Shown here: positions 53,479-63,950 of the stretch, piece after piece
How the letters are laid out: the number at the start of each line of letters is the position of its first letter
Position numbering within the stretch: the first letter of the stretch is position 1
Source: Pseudoclavibacter sp. AY1H1
GTDB taxonomy: Bacteria > Actinomycetota > Actinomycetes > Actinomycetales > Microbacteriaceae
Length of the DNA stretch: 64,000 nt
NCBI RefSeq assembly: GCF_002931055.1
Contig: NZ_PSXX01000002.1
Location: 1 to 64,000 of the forward strand
Direction: 5' to 3'
Notes under the pieces: generated by a model
Databases searched by the model: none
The model's input: only the letters and a program-made list of their open reading frames with translations
Told to the model about the DNA's origin: nothing
Program-made: the position numbers and the translations under genes

Positions 53479-53515
53479 CGACGTGCCCCCTGTCCGCTGG
53501 ACAGGGGGCACGTCG
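53479..53515 (-). terminator. Strong terminator after the glnPQ-like operon
   Basis: CGACGTGCCCCCTGTCC pairs perfectly with GGACAGGGGGCACGTCG across a 3-nt loop, 42 bp past the ATPase stop. It separates the importer operon from the GH13 promoter. Confidence 0.9.
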
Positions 53516-53556
53516 TCGTCGAGCGCCGGTGAGCGCGGTCGCTGTCAGATGTACAG

Positions 53557-54372
53557 CTAGAGGACCTTGCCGAGGAAGTCCTGCGTGCGCGACTCCTTCG
53601 GGTTCCCGAAGAGCTCGTCGGGAGTGCCCGTCTCGACGATCTTGCCGTCGGCCATGAACACGACACGGTCGGCGACTTCGCGCGCGAAGCCCATCTCGTG
53701 GGTGACGAGGGCCATCGTCATGCCCGACTTGGCGAGGTCGCGGATGACCTGGAGCACTTCGCCGACCATCTCGGGGTCGAGGGCGCTCGTCGCCTCGTCG
53801 AAGAGCATGATCTCCGGGTCCATGGCGAGCGCGCGGGCGATCGCCACGCGCTGCTTCTGGCCGCCGGACAGCTGCGAGGGGCGGCGGTCCATGAGGTGGT
53901 CGAGGCCCACTCGGCGCAGCAGCTCCTCGCCGCGCTTGTTGGCCGCATCCTTCGTGACGCCCTTGATCTCGCGGGGCGCCAGCGTCACGTTCTCGAGCAC
54001 CGTCATGTGCGGGAAGAGGTTGAAGTGCTGGAACACCATGCCGATGCGCTGCCGAACCTTGTCGAGGTTCGTCTTCGGGGCGGTGATGTCGTCGTCGTCG
54101 ACGAAGACGTGCCCCTTGGTGACCTCTTCGAGGCGGTTCAGGCAGCGGAGCAGCGTCGACTTCCCGGAGCCGGACGGGCCGATGATCGCGATGACCTCGC
54201 CGTTCGCGATCTCGAGATCGATGCCCTTGAGCACCTCCACGGGTCCGAAGGACTTGTGCATCTCGACGACCCGCACGCGCGGCTGGCCGGAGTTGACCGC
54301 GTCGAAGCGACCGGTGAATGGCGTCTGCTCCACGGCTGACGCATCCGACGCTGAGTTGTTCACGTCACTCAT
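53557..54372 (-). CDS. glnQ: Polar amino acid ABC transporter ATP-binding protein, GlnQ type
   Basis: The 271-residue ATPase has Walker [11 protein letters not shown]-loop [18 protein letters not shown] (typical of amino-acid importers), signature LSGGQKQR, Walker [15 protein letters not shown] and switch His VTHEMGF. An N-terminal tail of about 30 residues precedes the domain. Its ATG overlaps the stop of the permease fusion gene (ATGA). It should power uptake of glutamine, glutamate or a related polar amino acid. Confidence 0.94.
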   Translation of the reverse strand: MSDVNNSASDASAVEQTPFTGRFDAVNSGQPRVRVVEMHKSFGPVEVLKGIDLEIANGEVIAIIGPSGSGKSTLLRCLNRLEEVTKGHVFVDDDDITAPKTNLDKVRQRIGMVFQHFNLFPHMTVLENVTLAPREIKGVTKDAANKRGEELLRRVGLDHLMDRRPSQLSGGQKQRVAIARALAMDPEIMLFDEATSALDPEMVGEVLQVIRDLAKSGMTMALVTHEMGFAREVADRVVFMADGKIVETGTPDELFGNPKESRTQDFLGKVL

Positions 54373-56654
54373 TTGTTGAACCTCTTGTCGACGTAGTTGG
54401 AGAGGACCGTCAGCAGGTAGATGACGATGAAGTAGAGCACGCCGACGACGAGCCAGATCTCGAACGACCGGAAGGTCGAGGCGATGACGATGCGGCCCTG
54501 GTAGGTGAGCTCAGCGAAGCCGAGGACGGACAGCAGCGAGGTGTCCTTCAGCGTGATGATGAACTGGTTGATGAGCGACGGCGTCATGATCTTGAACGCC
54601 TGCGGCAGCACGACCCGGCGCATCGACTTGCCGCGGGTCAGGCCGAGCGAGCGCGCGGCTTCCATCTGGCCGGGGTCCACCGACTGGATGCCGGAGCGCA
54701 CCGTCTCCGTGATGTACGCGCCGGCGTTGAGGCTCAGCGTGATCACACCGGCGGTGAGCGCGTCGAGCGAGATGCCCGTCACGGCTGGCACGCCGAAGTA
54801 GAAGAAGAACGCCTGCACCAGCACCGGGGTGCCTCGGAAGATGTTCACGTACGTGGAGGCGATGCCGCGAAGCAGCATGTTCTTCGAGATCTTCAAGAAG
54901 CCGAATGCGAGGCCCAGGATCATCGCGAAGACGAGCGACAGGGCGGTGGCGAGCAGCGTGTAGCCGAGGCCGACCATGAGCGACGGGAAGGCGGCGACGA
55001 CGAGCTCGAAGAAGCCGAGCTGGCCCGATTCCTCTTCGCTGCCGAGGTAGCGGTCGCTGATCGTCGCGAGCACGCCCGTGTCCTCGGCGTTGGCGAGGCC
55101 AGCGTCGAAGAGCTCGAGGAGCTCGGGGTTCTGGCCCTTGAGGACCGCGAAGCCGTACTCGCCGCCCTCGATGGGGTCGGTCACGGTCATGAGGCCGTTG
55201 CCCTGCTGGATGCCGTACTGCAGCACCGGGAAGTCCTCGAAGAGCGCGACGGAGTTGCCCGTCTGCACCTCCGCGATCATGTCCGCGGTGTCGGAGAACG
55301 TGCGGATCGTGAAGCCGTATTCGGAGGACAGCTCCTCGGCGGTGGTTGCGCCGACCGTGCCGGTCTTGACGGCCACGTTCTTGCCGGCGAGGTCCTCGTA
55401 GCCGGTGATGCTGGTGTCGCCGTCCTTGACGGCCATCTGCACGCCCGAGGTGAAGTAGGGCTCCGAGAAGTCAAAGACCTGCTTGCGCTCGTCGGTGATG
55501 GTCATGCCGGCGATGATGCCGTCCGCCTGGCCGGACTGCACGGCCTGGAGAGCGGCGTCGAAGCCCAGCGGCTTGATGTCGATCTCGAAGCCCTGGTTCG
55601 CGGCGATGGCACGGATGAGGTCCATGTCGATGCCGAGGAGTTCGCCGTTCTGCTCGAACTCGAAGGGCGCGTAGGTGTTGTCCGTCGCGATAACGTACGA
55701 GCCCTTGTCCTTGGGGGTGTCGACGGCGAAGAGCGGGTTCTTGGGCAGCGTTCCGGGGCCGTCGTCCTCGATGACCTCGTTGCCGAGGGTGACGACGCCG
55801 CCGGAGATCTTGGTCGCATCCGGTGCGCCGTCCCCGAGGTACTCGTCGAGGATGCCCTGGTAGGTGCCGTTCTCGACGACGTTCTTGAGTCCGTCGTTGA
55901 AGGCCTCGCGGAGTTCCGCGTTCTGGCCCTTGTTGACGGCGAAGCCATAGGAGGAGGCGCGCTCGGGCTCGGTGACCGTCTTGAGGTTGATCTCGCCGGT
56001 CTCGATGCCGTACTGGAGGATCGGGAAGTCGTCGAAGACTGCGACCGAGTTGCCGCTCGTGACGTCGTTGAACGCGTCGGACGCGTCCTGGAAGCCCGTG
56101 ACGGTGAAGCCGATCTCCTTGCCGAGCGTCTCGGCGAAGGTGAAGCCCTCTGTGCCGTTCTTTGCGGCGACGGTCTTGCCCTCGAGGTCTTCGTAGCTGG
56201 TGACGTCGTTGTTGCTCTTGGCGACGGCCATCTGGATGCCGGAGTCGAAGTAGGGGTTCGAGAAGTCGAACGTGCCCTTCCGCTCGTCGGTGATCGACAT
56301 TCCGGCGATCATGCCGTCGACGGCGTTGGTCTGCACTGCCTGCAGCGCGCCGTCGAAGCCGAGCGACTTGATCTCGACGTTGAAGCCCTGATCTTCCGCG
56401 ATGGCGTTGATCAGGTCCATGTCGATCCCGCGGAGCTCGCCGTCGATCTCGAACTCGAACGGCGCCCACGTGGTGTCGGTGGCGATCGTGTAGGTCTGTC
56501 CCTCGACCGCGCTCTTGCCGATCGTGGCCGCTTGCGCGGTTCCCGCGATGGCTCCACCGGTCAACAGCAGCAGCAGTGCGACCGCGATGACGGACAGGAC
56601 TTGGTTTCGTGAGTCTGCGACTCGTTGCAGGAGTGAGGTGAGCGAAGTTCGCAT
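54369..56654 (-). CDS. glnP: Amino acid ABC transporter, two substrate-binding domains fused to permease (GlnP type)
   Basis: The 761-residue protein begins with a signal sequence ([16 protein letters not shown]). Two consecutive family-3 binding domains follow, at about residues 50-285 ([27 protein letters not shown]) and 318-550 ([27 protein letters not shown]). They are clearly duplicates. Residues 560-760 are a HisM/GlnP-type permease with the EAA loop [21 protein letters not shown]. This SBD-SBD-TMD plan is that of GlnPQ studied in Lactococcus, in which the two domains differ in affinity and specificity. With the overlapping ATPase gene this forms a complete two-gene importer. GAGGAG precedes the ATG. 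Confidence 0.94.
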   Translation of the reverse strand: MRTSLTSLLQRVADSRNQVLSVIAVALLLLLTGGAIAGTAQAATIGKSAVEGQTYTIATDTTWAPFEFEIDGELRGIDMDLINAIAEDQGFNVEIKSLGFDGALQAVQTNAVDGMIAGMSITDERKGTFDFSNPYFDSGIQMAVAKSNNDVTSYEDLEGKTVAAKNGTEGFTFAETLGKEIGFTVTGFQDASDAFNDVTSGNSVAVFDDFPILQYGIETGEINLKTVTEPERASSYGFAVNKGQNAELREAFNDGLKNVVENGTYQGILDEYLGDGAPDATKISGGVVTLGNEVIEDDGPGTLPKNPLFAVDTPKDKGSYVIATDNTYAPFEFEQNGELLGIDMDLIRAIAANQGFEIDIKPLGFDAALQAVQSGQADGIIAGMTITDERKQVFDFSEPYFTSGVQMAVKDGDTSITGYEDLAGKNVAVKTGTVGATTAEELSSEYGFTIRTFSDTADMIAEVQTGNSVALFEDFPVLQYGIQQGNGLMTVTDPIEGGEYGFAVLKGQNPELLELFDAGLANAEDTGVLATISDRYLGSEEESGQLGFFELVVAAFPSLMVGLGYTLLATALSLVFAMILGLAFGFLKISKNMLLRGIASTYVNIFRGTPVLVQAFFFYFGVPAVTGISLDALTAGVITLSLNAGAYITETVRSGIQSVDPGQMEAARSLGLTRGKSMRRVVLPQAFKIMTPSLINQFIITLKDTSLLSVLGFAELTYQGRIVIASTFRSFEIWLVVGVLYFIVIYLLTVLSNYVDKRFNK

Positions 56655-56803
56655 CGTGCTCCTCGGCCAGGGCAGTTTCTGGAGGAGCGTTGGAACCTGG
56701 CGGTACCCGGCGCAGCCCCCGCTTCTGCCGGTCTGTCAGCAGCCGCAGATCGCAGCAACCGAATTGTGAGCGCAACGCTACCTGGCTGGGAGTCTGCTGT
56801 ATG

Positions 56804-56823
56804 ACACGATCCGCAGATCGTGT
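56804..56823. promoter_or_regulatory. Inverted repeat ACACGATC-N4-GATCGTGT upstream of the GlnPQ operon
   Basis: Perfect 8-bp arms flank CGCA, 150 bp upstream of the importer start and 118 bp before the divergent phosphoesterase gene. Position and symmetry suggest a regulator site. The remainder of the 56655-56940 gap shows no other clear feature. Confidence 0.5.
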
Positions 56824-56940
56824 TCGCCTTGTGATGTTTTCGCGATGGCGTCTTGGGCTTCAAGGGCGCGGCGGGAGACGCCCTCGTGATTACGCTTGGC
56901 TGGGCCGGATCTGCGGCCGGGGTCGGCGGAGGGCGGAACG

Positions 56941-58644
56941 ATGCGGGACGAGAACGACGTCAGCTTGCTGTGCGAGCCGTATCTGGTGCTGCCCGACGCT
57001 TCGGGCGTGGAGGTCGCCTGGGTGACGGACGGGGAGGCTCGCGACTCCCGCCTCATCGTCGTGCCGATCGAGCTCGGCGAGCGTCTCGCGGAGCTCTCGG
57101 TCGAGGAGCTGAGGGACCCTGCGCTCGCGAGCTCGCTGCCGGGCGCTCAGGTGACGAGATCCGCTGGCGTTCGACTGCCCGCGATGGCGGAGGACCGCGA
57201 GAGCTTCCTCCCCGCCGGGCTCGAGGACCTCCGGAACGCACTCGAGACGGAGACGACGGTCATGCGTGAGGTGTGGCGCCAGTCGGCTCGAGCCTCGGGG
57301 CTGGTGCCCGGAGTCGGCTGCGCGTATCGGGTCGTGAGCGGTGCCGCCGCTTCCCGGGTCGCACGCCTCTCCGCAGCTCCGCCCGCGGACGCCCCGCTCC
57401 TGCGTCTGCTGCTGACGAGCGACCACCAGCTCGGCGCTCCCGTCCCGGCCGCCATGCGGCACGCGAGCGAAGCCGCTGGCCCCTTCGACGCCGTGCTGTA
57501 CGCGGGCGACTTCGTGAATGTCCCCGACCGCGCCTCGGAGTGGTTCGACGATGCTCGCGGCTCCGCGTTCTTCCCGTCCATGCGAGACATCCTGCCGAGC
57601 ACGCCGATCTTCTCGGTGGTCGGCAACCACGAGGTCCAGGGCAGGCGAGAGCCTGGGCGGACGCTCTCGGAGTCCTTCGAGGGCGCGCTGCCCGTGCGCG
57701 TGTCCGACGACGGTCTGAGCCTCTCGAACTACGAGACCCTGTTCCCCTCGCCGTCCGGCTCCCGCTTCTACGCGGTCACCTTCGGCGGGGTGCGCATCGT
57801 CGCCCTGAGCGCGACGCGGGTGTGGCGCTCGGACCGGGCCGACGACGATCCCGCCGCTCGCCTCGTGTCGAGCCGTTACCAGGAGGCCGCGCACGCGCTC
57901 GGGGATCCGCTGGCTCAGCGCTACGGGTCGCACATCATCGACGACCTGCAGGCCGGGAGCCCGCAGTACGAGTGGCTGCGCCGCGAGCTCGCGAGCCCCG
58001 CCTTCACGGAAGCGAGGCTGCGCGTGGTCGTCATGCACGAGAGCCCGCACAGCATCGGCGTGAACGCGATGCCGCACTTCGCGCATCCCGTTCGCCTCGA
58101 GGAGCGCGACGGGCTCGGCGAGCTGACCGGCGTGCGCTACGACTACCCGTCGGCCGAGAGCATCCTGCTGCGCGACATCGCACCGCTCTTCGAAGCGGCG
58201 CGCGTCGACCTCGTCATCGGCGGGCACTCGCACCTGTGGTCGAGGTTCGCCTCAGCGGCGGGCGTGCAGTACCTCGAGACGTCGCACGCTGGGAGCACAC
58301 ACGGGGCATTCGATCAGAGCAGCGGCCGCCGTCGAACGCGCCCGTCGTTCCGGTGGAACGCGCACGATGCCGTGGCGCAGGGCGACGCTGGCGGCCTCGA
58401 CCCGATCGTGCCGACGCGTGCCCCTCGGCTCGGAGCGGCCGGCGAGCCACTCCTCTACGTCGCGGAGCCGGGGCTGAGCGTGTTCAGCGTGCTGACCGTG
58501 TCTGCAGGTGCAGGTGCAGGCGCAGGCGCAGGCGCAGGCGAGAAAGCGGATGCGGCTGCCGTCGTCGAGAGCTACGTGTACGACGCCCGGACCCCCGAGG
58601 TGCCGGCTCAGGTCTTCGATGCGTTCGGCGTCGGCGAGGCGTGA
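56941..58644 (+). CDS. Metallophosphoesterase family protein
   Basis: The 567-residue protein has a calcineurin-like phosphoesterase domain: LLLTSDHQLG (a variant of the first D-x-H motif), VLYAGDFVNVPD (GD), VVGNHEVQG (GNHE), RVVVMHESPHS and LVIGGHSHLWSR (GHxH). The N-terminal 150 residues resemble a fibronectin-like or purple-acid-phosphatase lead domain (WVTDGEARDSRL). There is no signal peptide in the chosen frame. A six-fold Ala-Gly repeat sits near residue 525. GGAGGGCGG precedes the ATG; an upstream ATG at 56896 is less likely. Its 3' end overlaps the convergent next gene by 37 bp. The substrate is unknown. Confidence 0.85.
   Translation: MRDENDVSLLCEPYLVLPDASGVEVAWVTDGEARDSRLIVVPIELGERLAELSVEELRDPALASSLPGAQVTRSAGVRLPAMAEDRESFLPAGLEDLRNALETETTVMREVWRQSARASGLVPGVGCAYRVVSGAAASRVARLSAAPPADAPLLRLLLTSDHQLGAPVPAAMRHASEAAGPFDAVLYAGDFVNVPDRASEWFDDARGSAFFPSMRDILPSTPIFSVVGNHEVQGRREPGRTLSESFEGALPVRVSDDGLSLSNYETLFPSPSGSRFYAVTFGGVRIVALSATRVWRSDRADDDPAARLVSSRYQEAAHALGDPLAQRYGSHIIDDLQAGSPQYEWLRRELASPAFTEARLRVVVMHESPHSIGVNAMPHFAHPVRLEERDGLGELTGVRYDYPSAESILLRDIAPLFEAARVDLVIGGHSHLWSRFASAAGVQYLETSHAGSTHGAFDQSSGRRRTRPSFRWNAHDAVAQGDAGGLDPIVPTRAPRLGAAGEPLLYVAEPGLSVFSVLTVSAGAGAGAGAGAGEKADAAAVVESYVYDARTPEVPAQVFDAFGVGEA
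58504..58539 (+). repeat. Six hexanucleotide units encoding Ala-Gly
   Basis: Two GCAGGT and four GCAGGC units in frame within the phosphoesterase gene code for (AG)6, a flexible linker prone to slippage in steps of two residues. Confidence 0.9.
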
Positions 58645-59141
58645 GCCGCTCGGTCGCGCGCGTTCCTGAGGAGCCTGGGGCCGACCGTCCAGAGGAGCAC
58701 CACGAGCACGGCCACGGCTCCGCCTGCCCAGATTCCGGCGGTCGGCGAGACGACGAAGTCGAACACGAAGAGCACGATGCCCACGAAGAGCAGTGACGCT
58801 GCGATGAGGCAGAGGATGAGGATGACGCTGGCGGCGTGGACGAGCTGCGCTTTCGCTCCTTCGCCGAACAGGATGCGATGCAGCATGACGGGCGCGAGCG
58901 CGAGGAGCGTGACGAGGACGGCGAAGATGACGAGGCACAGGTAGAGCACGTGATCGAACGGACCGAGCTCCGTGAAGCGCTGCTGGAACGGCAGCGTCAG
59001 CAGGAAACCGGCCATGATCTGCGTGCCGGTCTGCAGCACGCGGAACTCCTGCATGAGCTCGCTCCAGTTGCGGTCCGAGCGTTCGTTGGGGGTCTCGTCT
59101 CGTCCGTCATCGGACGTGGTGTCGACGTCGCTGTCGATCAT
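58608..59141 (-). CDS. DUF6328 family membrane protein
   Basis: The 177-residue protein has an acidic cytoplasmic start (MIDSDVDTTSDDG...) and the family core NWSELMQEFRVLQTGTQIMAGFLLTLPFQQRF. Four hydrophobic helices follow (VLYLCLVIFAVLVTLLALAPVML and later ones). The function of this actinobacterial family is unknown. AGGAGAAG lies upstream of the ATG. A 53-codon gene lies 89 bp upstream in the same direction. The C-terminal codons overlap the convergent phosphoesterase gene. Confidence 0.85.
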   Translation of the reverse strand: MIDSDVDTTSDDGRDETPNERSDRNWSELMQEFRVLQTGTQIMAGFLLTLPFQQRFTELGPFDHVLYLCLVIFAVLVTLLALAPVMLHRILFGEGAKAQLVHAASVILILCLIAASLLFVGIVLFVFDFVVSPTAGIWAGGAVAVLVVLLWTVGPRLLRNARDRAAHASPTPNASKT

Positions 59142-59230
59142 GGCTTCTCCTGCGGTGTTGGGAGGCGTTCGCCCATCGCTCGTCCCGCCGGGTGCCCGGC
59201 ACGTGACTCGTGGCGTGCCGGGCTCAGCGG

Positions 59231-59392
59231 TCAGGCGAGGTCGCTGATGCCGTCCTGGCGTCGGCGGTCCTGCGATCCCTCGTCGTCGACGGCGCCGTCG
59301 CCGGTCTCGAACTTCTCGTCGCGACGTTCCTGGCGGTGCTCTTCCTGATGCTCGTGCTCTTCGCGCAGCTCTTCGTTCTTGTCGTGTCCCAT
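59231..59392 (-). CDS. 53-residue highly charged protein
   Basis: This short frame begins MGHDKNEELREEHEHQEEHR, with GAGGAG 7 nt upstream of the ATG, and ends GISDLA followed by TGA. More than half of the residues are Glu, Asp, Arg, Lys or His, with no hydrophobic stretch, so it is probably a soluble, largely disordered or helical protein. It sits in front of the DUF6328 gene on the same strand, which suggests a shared transcript. A competing longer frame on the same strand is Arg/Ser/Thr-rich and lacks a ribosome site. No family is recognised. Confidence 0.65.
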   Translation of the reverse strand: MGHDKNEELREEHEHQEEHRQERRDEKFETGDGAVDDEGSQDRRRQDGISDLA

Positions 59393-59679
59393 GGGGTCTC
59401 CTCGATCGTCTTCGGCGCATCGTTGCGCAGCCCGCGCGGCGGAGTGCCGCAGGCTGAGCGTAGCGCTCGGCGCTTGGATCGCGGCAGGAATTGGCTCCTA
59501 CACACCAGGACGAGAATGCCCCTGACTTCGCACCGGGCAGGGCTGCCAAGGTCGAGGGCTGTGTTGTGGTCGTCACAACGCAGCGGAAGCGACCAGAAGT
59601 CCGCTCCCGACCTTGCGGGCAGCGGTTTGCCCGCCGGGCGCGGAGCGCTGCTCGGCGGGGGGGGTGTCGCCGGAGACGC

Positions 59680-59724
59680 CTCGAGGCGGTGCCCACCAGG
59701 AGTCCTGGTCGGCACCGCCTCGAG
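59680..59724. terminator. Terminator of the nrd operon
   Basis: A 22-bp stem with one mismatch (CTCGAGGCGGTGCC on the left) and a one-base loop lies 28 bp beyond the nrdF stop. The remaining sequence 59393-59679 shows no gene that I can support. Confidence 0.9.
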
Positions 59725-59751
59725 GGTGGCGCGTGGTGGAGACAGCTGGGC

Positions 59752-60801
<1,050 letters not shown>

Positions 60802-60840
60802 TCACTCGAAAGCAGGGCTGACTCGAAAGCAGGGAGGGGC

Positions 60841-62967
60841 CTACAGCATGCAGCTGACGCAGCCGTCGACCTCGGTGCCCTCGAGCGCGAGCTGGCGAAG
60901 ACGAATGTAGTAGATCGTCTTGATGCCCTTCTTCCACGCGTAGATCTGCGCGCGGTTGATGTCGCGGGTCGTCGCCGTGTCCTTGAAGAAGAGCGTCAGC
61001 GACAGGCCCTGGTCGACGTGCTGCGTCGCCTCGGCGTAGGTGTCGATGATCTTCTCGTAGCCGATCTCGTAGGCGTCCTCGAAGTACTCGAGGTTGTCGT
61101 TCGAGAGGTAGGGCGCCGGGTAGTAGACGCGGCCGAGCTTGCCTTCCTTGCGGATCTCGATCTTCGACGCGATCGGGTGGATCGACGACGTCGAGTGGTT
61201 GATGTAGCTGATCGAACCGGTCGGCGGAACCGCCTGCAGGTTGCGGTTGTACATGCCGTGCTTCTGCACGAGCTCGCGCAGCTCGGCCCAGTCGGCCTGC
61301 GTCGGGATGTGCATGCCCTCGAAGAGCTCGCGGACGCGCTCCGTCTTGGGAGCCCACTCGACGTCGACGTACTTGTCGAAGAACTCGCCCGTCGCGTAGG
61401 TGGAGCGCTCGAAGCCCGCGAAGGACTTGCCACGCTCCGTCGCGATGAGGTTCGAGGCGCGGATCGCGTGGAACACGACCGTGTAGAAGTAGATGTTCGT
61501 GAAGTCGAGAGCCTCTTCGGAACCGTAGAAGATGCGCTCGCGACCGAGGAAGCCGTGCAGGTTCATCTGGCCGAGGCCGATGGCGTGCGACTCGTCGTTG
61601 CCCTTCGCGATGGAGGGCACCGACGCGATGTGGCTCATGTCGCTGACGGCGGTGAGGCCGCGGATCGCGGTCTCGACGGCCGTCGCGAGGTTGCGCGAGT
61701 CCATGGCGGCGGCGATGTTCATCGACCCGAGGTTGCAGGAGATGTCGTTGCCGATGGTCTCGTAGCCGAGGTCGTCGGTGTACGTCGTCGGCGAGTTGAC
61801 CTGGAGGATCTCCGAGCACAGGTTCGACATGTTGATGCGGCCCTCGATGGGGTTCGCACGGTTCACCGTGTCCTCGTACATGATGTACGGGTATCCGGAT
61901 TCGAACTGGATCTCGGCAAGGGTCTGGAACAGCTGGCGTGCGCTGATCTTCGTCTTCTGGATGCGTGCGTCGTCGACCATCTCGTAGTACTTCTCCGTGA
62001 CGGAGATGTCGCCGAACGGCTTGCCGTAGACGCGCTCGACGTCGTACGGGGAGAAGAGGTACATGTCTTCGCCGCGCTTGGCGAGGTCGAACGTGATGTC
62101 CGGGACGACGACGCCGAGCGACAGCGTCTTGATGCGGATCTTCTCGTCGGCGTTCTCGCGCTTGGTGTCGAGGAACCGCATGATGTCGGGGTGGTGCACG
62201 TTGAGGTACACGGCTCCAGCACCCTGACGCGCGCCGAGCTGGTTCGCGTAGGAGAAGGAGTCTTCCAGCAGCTTCATGATCGGGATGATTCCCGAGGACT
62301 GGTTCTGGATCTGTTTGATCGGCGCACCCGACTCGCGGATGTTCGACAGGTTGAAGGCGACGCCGCCTCCGCGCTTCGAGAGCTGCAGGGCGGAATTGAT
62401 GGAGCGGCCGATCGACTCCATGTTGTCCTCGATACGGAGGAGGAAGCAGGAGACGAGCTCGCCTCGCTGCTTCTTGCCCGTGTTGAGGAACGTCGGGGTC
62501 GCGGGCTGGAAGCGCCCGGCGATCATCTCGTCGGCGAGCGACGTGGCGAGGGTCTCGTCGCCCTGCGCCAGGCCGAGCGCGACCATGAGCACGCGGTCTT
62601 CGAAGCGCTCGAGGTAGCGTTTGCCGTCGAACGTCTTGAGCGCGTACGAGGTGTAGAACTTGAAGGCGCCGAGGAAGGTCGGGAAGCGGAACTTCTTCGC
62701 GTAGAGGCGGTTGCGGAGCCCCTCGATGAAGGAGTGCGCGTACATCGCCAGGGTCTCGGGCTCGTAGTACTCGTTCTCGACGAGGTACTCGAGGCGCTCT
62801 TCCAGGTCGTGGAAGAACACCGTGTTCTGGTTGACGTGCTGGATGAAGTACTGGTGAGCGGCTTCGCGATCCTTGTCGAACTGGATCTGGCCGTTCTCGT
62901 CGTACAGGTTGAGCATCGCGTTGAGCGAGTGGTAGTCGAGCGTGTTCGCCGCGGTTGGTGCGTTCAT
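60841..62967 (-). CDS. nrdE: Class Ib ribonucleoside-diphosphate reductase, alpha subunit
   Basis: The 708-residue catalytic subunit reduces ribonucleoside diphosphates to deoxy forms. It has the substrate-site Cys in [37 protein letters not shown], the active-site NLCSEI stretch, [21 protein letters not shown] and the C-terminal redox pair in DGCVSCML, re-reduced by NrdH. It lacks the N-terminal ATP-cone of class Ia. The start at 62967 overlaps the nrdI stop as ATGA. A 42-residue upstream extension of the frame would lie inside nrdI and is rejected. Confidence 0.97.
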   Translation of the reverse strand: MNAPTAANTLDYHSLNAMLNLYDENGQIQFDKDREAAHQYFIQHVNQNTVFFHDLEERLEYLVENEYYEPETLAMYAHSFIEGLRNRLYAKKFRFPTFLGAFKFYTSYALKTFDGKRYLERFEDRVLMVALGLAQGDETLATSLADEMIAGRFQPATPTFLNTGKKQRGELVSCFLLRIEDNMESIGRSINSALQLSKRGGGVAFNLSNIRESGAPIKQIQNQSSGIIPIMKLLEDSFSYANQLGARQGAGAVYLNVHHPDIMRFLDTKRENADEKIRIKTLSLGVVVPDITFDLAKRGEDMYLFSPYDVERVYGKPFGDISVTEKYYEMVDDARIQKTKISARQLFQTLAEIQFESGYPYIMYEDTVNRANPIEGRINMSNLCSEILQVNSPTTYTDDLGYETIGNDISCNLGSMNIAAAMDSRNLATAVETAIRGLTAVSDMSHIASVPSIAKGNDESHAIGLGQMNLHGFLGRERIFYGSEEALDFTNIYFYTVVFHAIRASNLIATERGKSFAGFERSTYATGEFFDKYVDVEWAPKTERVRELFEGMHIPTQADWAELRELVQKHGMYNRNLQAVPPTGSISYINHSTSSIHPIASKIEIRKEGKLGRVYYPAPYLSNDNLEYFEDAYEIGYEKIIDTYAEATQHVDQGLSLTLFFKDTATTRDINRAQIYAWKKGIKTIYYIRLRQLALEGTEVDGCVSCML

Positions 62968-63395
62968 CGTGATGACACTTGCGTCGTCGAGAGCGGTTGT
63001 TGCTGCCAAAACCTGTCCAATCCAGAGTTGACTGCGGCGACGTCGTCTGGCGTGCCGAAGAGTTCGAAGCGATACAGCGTGGGTACGCCGCACTTCGAGG
63101 AGATGATGTCGGCGGCGAGGCCGTAGCCTTTGCCGAAGTTCGTGTTTCCGCCGGCGATGACGCCGCGGAGGAGCTCGCGGTTGCGTGGCTCGTTGAGGAA
63201 TCTGATGACCTGCTTGGGGACGGCCCCGCGCCCATCTCCCCCGCCGTAGGTGGGGAGGATGAGCACGTAGGGCTCGTCCGCGACAAGCTGGGGTTCGCTC
63301 GGGAAGAGCGGGATGCGGCTCGCTGGCCGGTCGAGCTTCTCGACGAAGCGGCGCGTGTTCTCGGAGACGCTCGAGAAGTAGATGAGCCCGGTCAT
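62964..63395 (-). CDS. nrdI: Flavodoxin-like NrdI, class Ib RNR activation protein
   Basis: The 143-residue flavoprotein delivers oxidant for Mn2-Tyr radical assembly in Nrd[19 protein letters not shown] is the FMN phosphate loop, and [26 protein letters not shown] and [20 protein letters not shown] are NrdI signatures. AAGGGA lies upstream of the ATG. It lies 121 bp downstream of nrdH and overlaps nrdE. Confidence 0.96.
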   Translation of the reverse strand: MTGLIYFSSVSENTRRFVEKLDRPASRIPLFPSEPQLVADEPYVLILPTYGGGDGRGAVPKQVIRFLNEPRNRELLRGVIAGGNTNFGKGYGLAADIISSKCGVPTLYRFELFGTPDDVAAVNSGLDRFWQQQPLSTTQVSSR

Positions 63396-63516
63396 GGGTG
63401 CAGTCCCTTCTTCATCCGCGTCATACCTTGATGCGCGTCATGAGTCGCGTTTCGAGATGCGAGCGCTCAGAGCGGTGAACGACGATCAGCGCAGTGAGCG
63501 TCGCCCGGTGCGACGG

Positions 63517-63753
63517 CTAGGCCGTTGCGAGAGCAGCCAGCTGGCTGATCTTGTCGGGGCGGAAGCCCGACCAGTGGTCGTCGCCCGCGATGACGACGGG
63601 AGCCTGCATGTAGCCAAGCTCCTTGACGGTCTGCAGTGCCTTCTCGTCTGCGGAGACGTCGAAGATCTCGTACTCGATGCCCTGCTTGTCGAGGGCACGG
63701 TAGGTGGCGGTGCACTGCACGCATGACGGCTTGCTGTAGACGGCGATTGCCAT
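63517..63753 (-). CDS. nrdH: Glutaredoxin-like NrdH
   Basis: The 78-residue thioredoxin-fold protein donates electrons to NrdE. It has the redox motif CVQC in VYSKPSCVQCTATYRAL and the family-typical WSGFRPDKI near the end, which distinguishes NrdH from ordinary glutaredoxins. AGGAG lies 8 nt before the ATG. It is the first gene of nrdHIEF, about 160 bp downstream of the promoter with the NrdR boxes. Confidence 0.97.
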   Translation of the reverse strand: MAIAVYSKPSCVQCTATYRALDKQGIEYEIFDVSADEKALQTVKELGYMQAPVVIAGDDHWSGFRPDKISQLAALATA

Positions 63754-63898
63754 GGTTTTCTCCTGGTTCCTAAGTGCTTGGGGAGTGCTATTCGTGCAGT
63801 GTGTTGAAAGCGTCTCGCCCGGTCTCTCGCGGCCCTGCCGGAGCAGTCTCACGCGGTGCCAGGTGGATGAACCCCCGTTGTGTCGCAGTTTCCCGCGG

Positions 63899-63950
63899 CC
63901 ACTACATCTTGTGCTCGATGAGGCTACCACCACTAGATAGGGTGTTACAA
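63899..63950 (-). promoter_or_regulatory. nrdHIEF promoter with two candidate NrdR boxes
   Basis: Two 16-bp sites, CCACTACATCTTGTGC (63899-63914) and CCACTAGATAGGGTGT (63930-63945), resemble the NrdR consensus acaCwAtATaTwGtgt, and their starts are 31 bp apart, three helical turns. On the minus strand TTGTAA (63945-63950) and TAGCCT (63921-63926), 18 bp apart, form the promoter. Box 2 fills the spacer and box 1 lies at the start site, so NrdR bound with ATP/dATP would block transcription. Confidence 0.75.

Noticed and set aside
54318-56612. A 764-codon open frame antisense to the GlnP-like gene
   Set aside because: It is Glu/Asp/Val/Arg-rich, mirrors the duplicated binding domains and has no recognisable motif.
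58507-58536. Possible mis-assembly at the Ala-Gly repeat
   Set aside because: The repeat stays in frame and both flanks match one continuous phosphoesterase protein, so it is a normal coding microsatellite.
59224-59715. A 163-codon leftward frame downstream of nrdF
   Set aside because: It is Arg/Ser/Thr-rich, crosses the nrd terminator and lacks a ribosome site. The overlapping 53-codon frame in another phase has a strong one.
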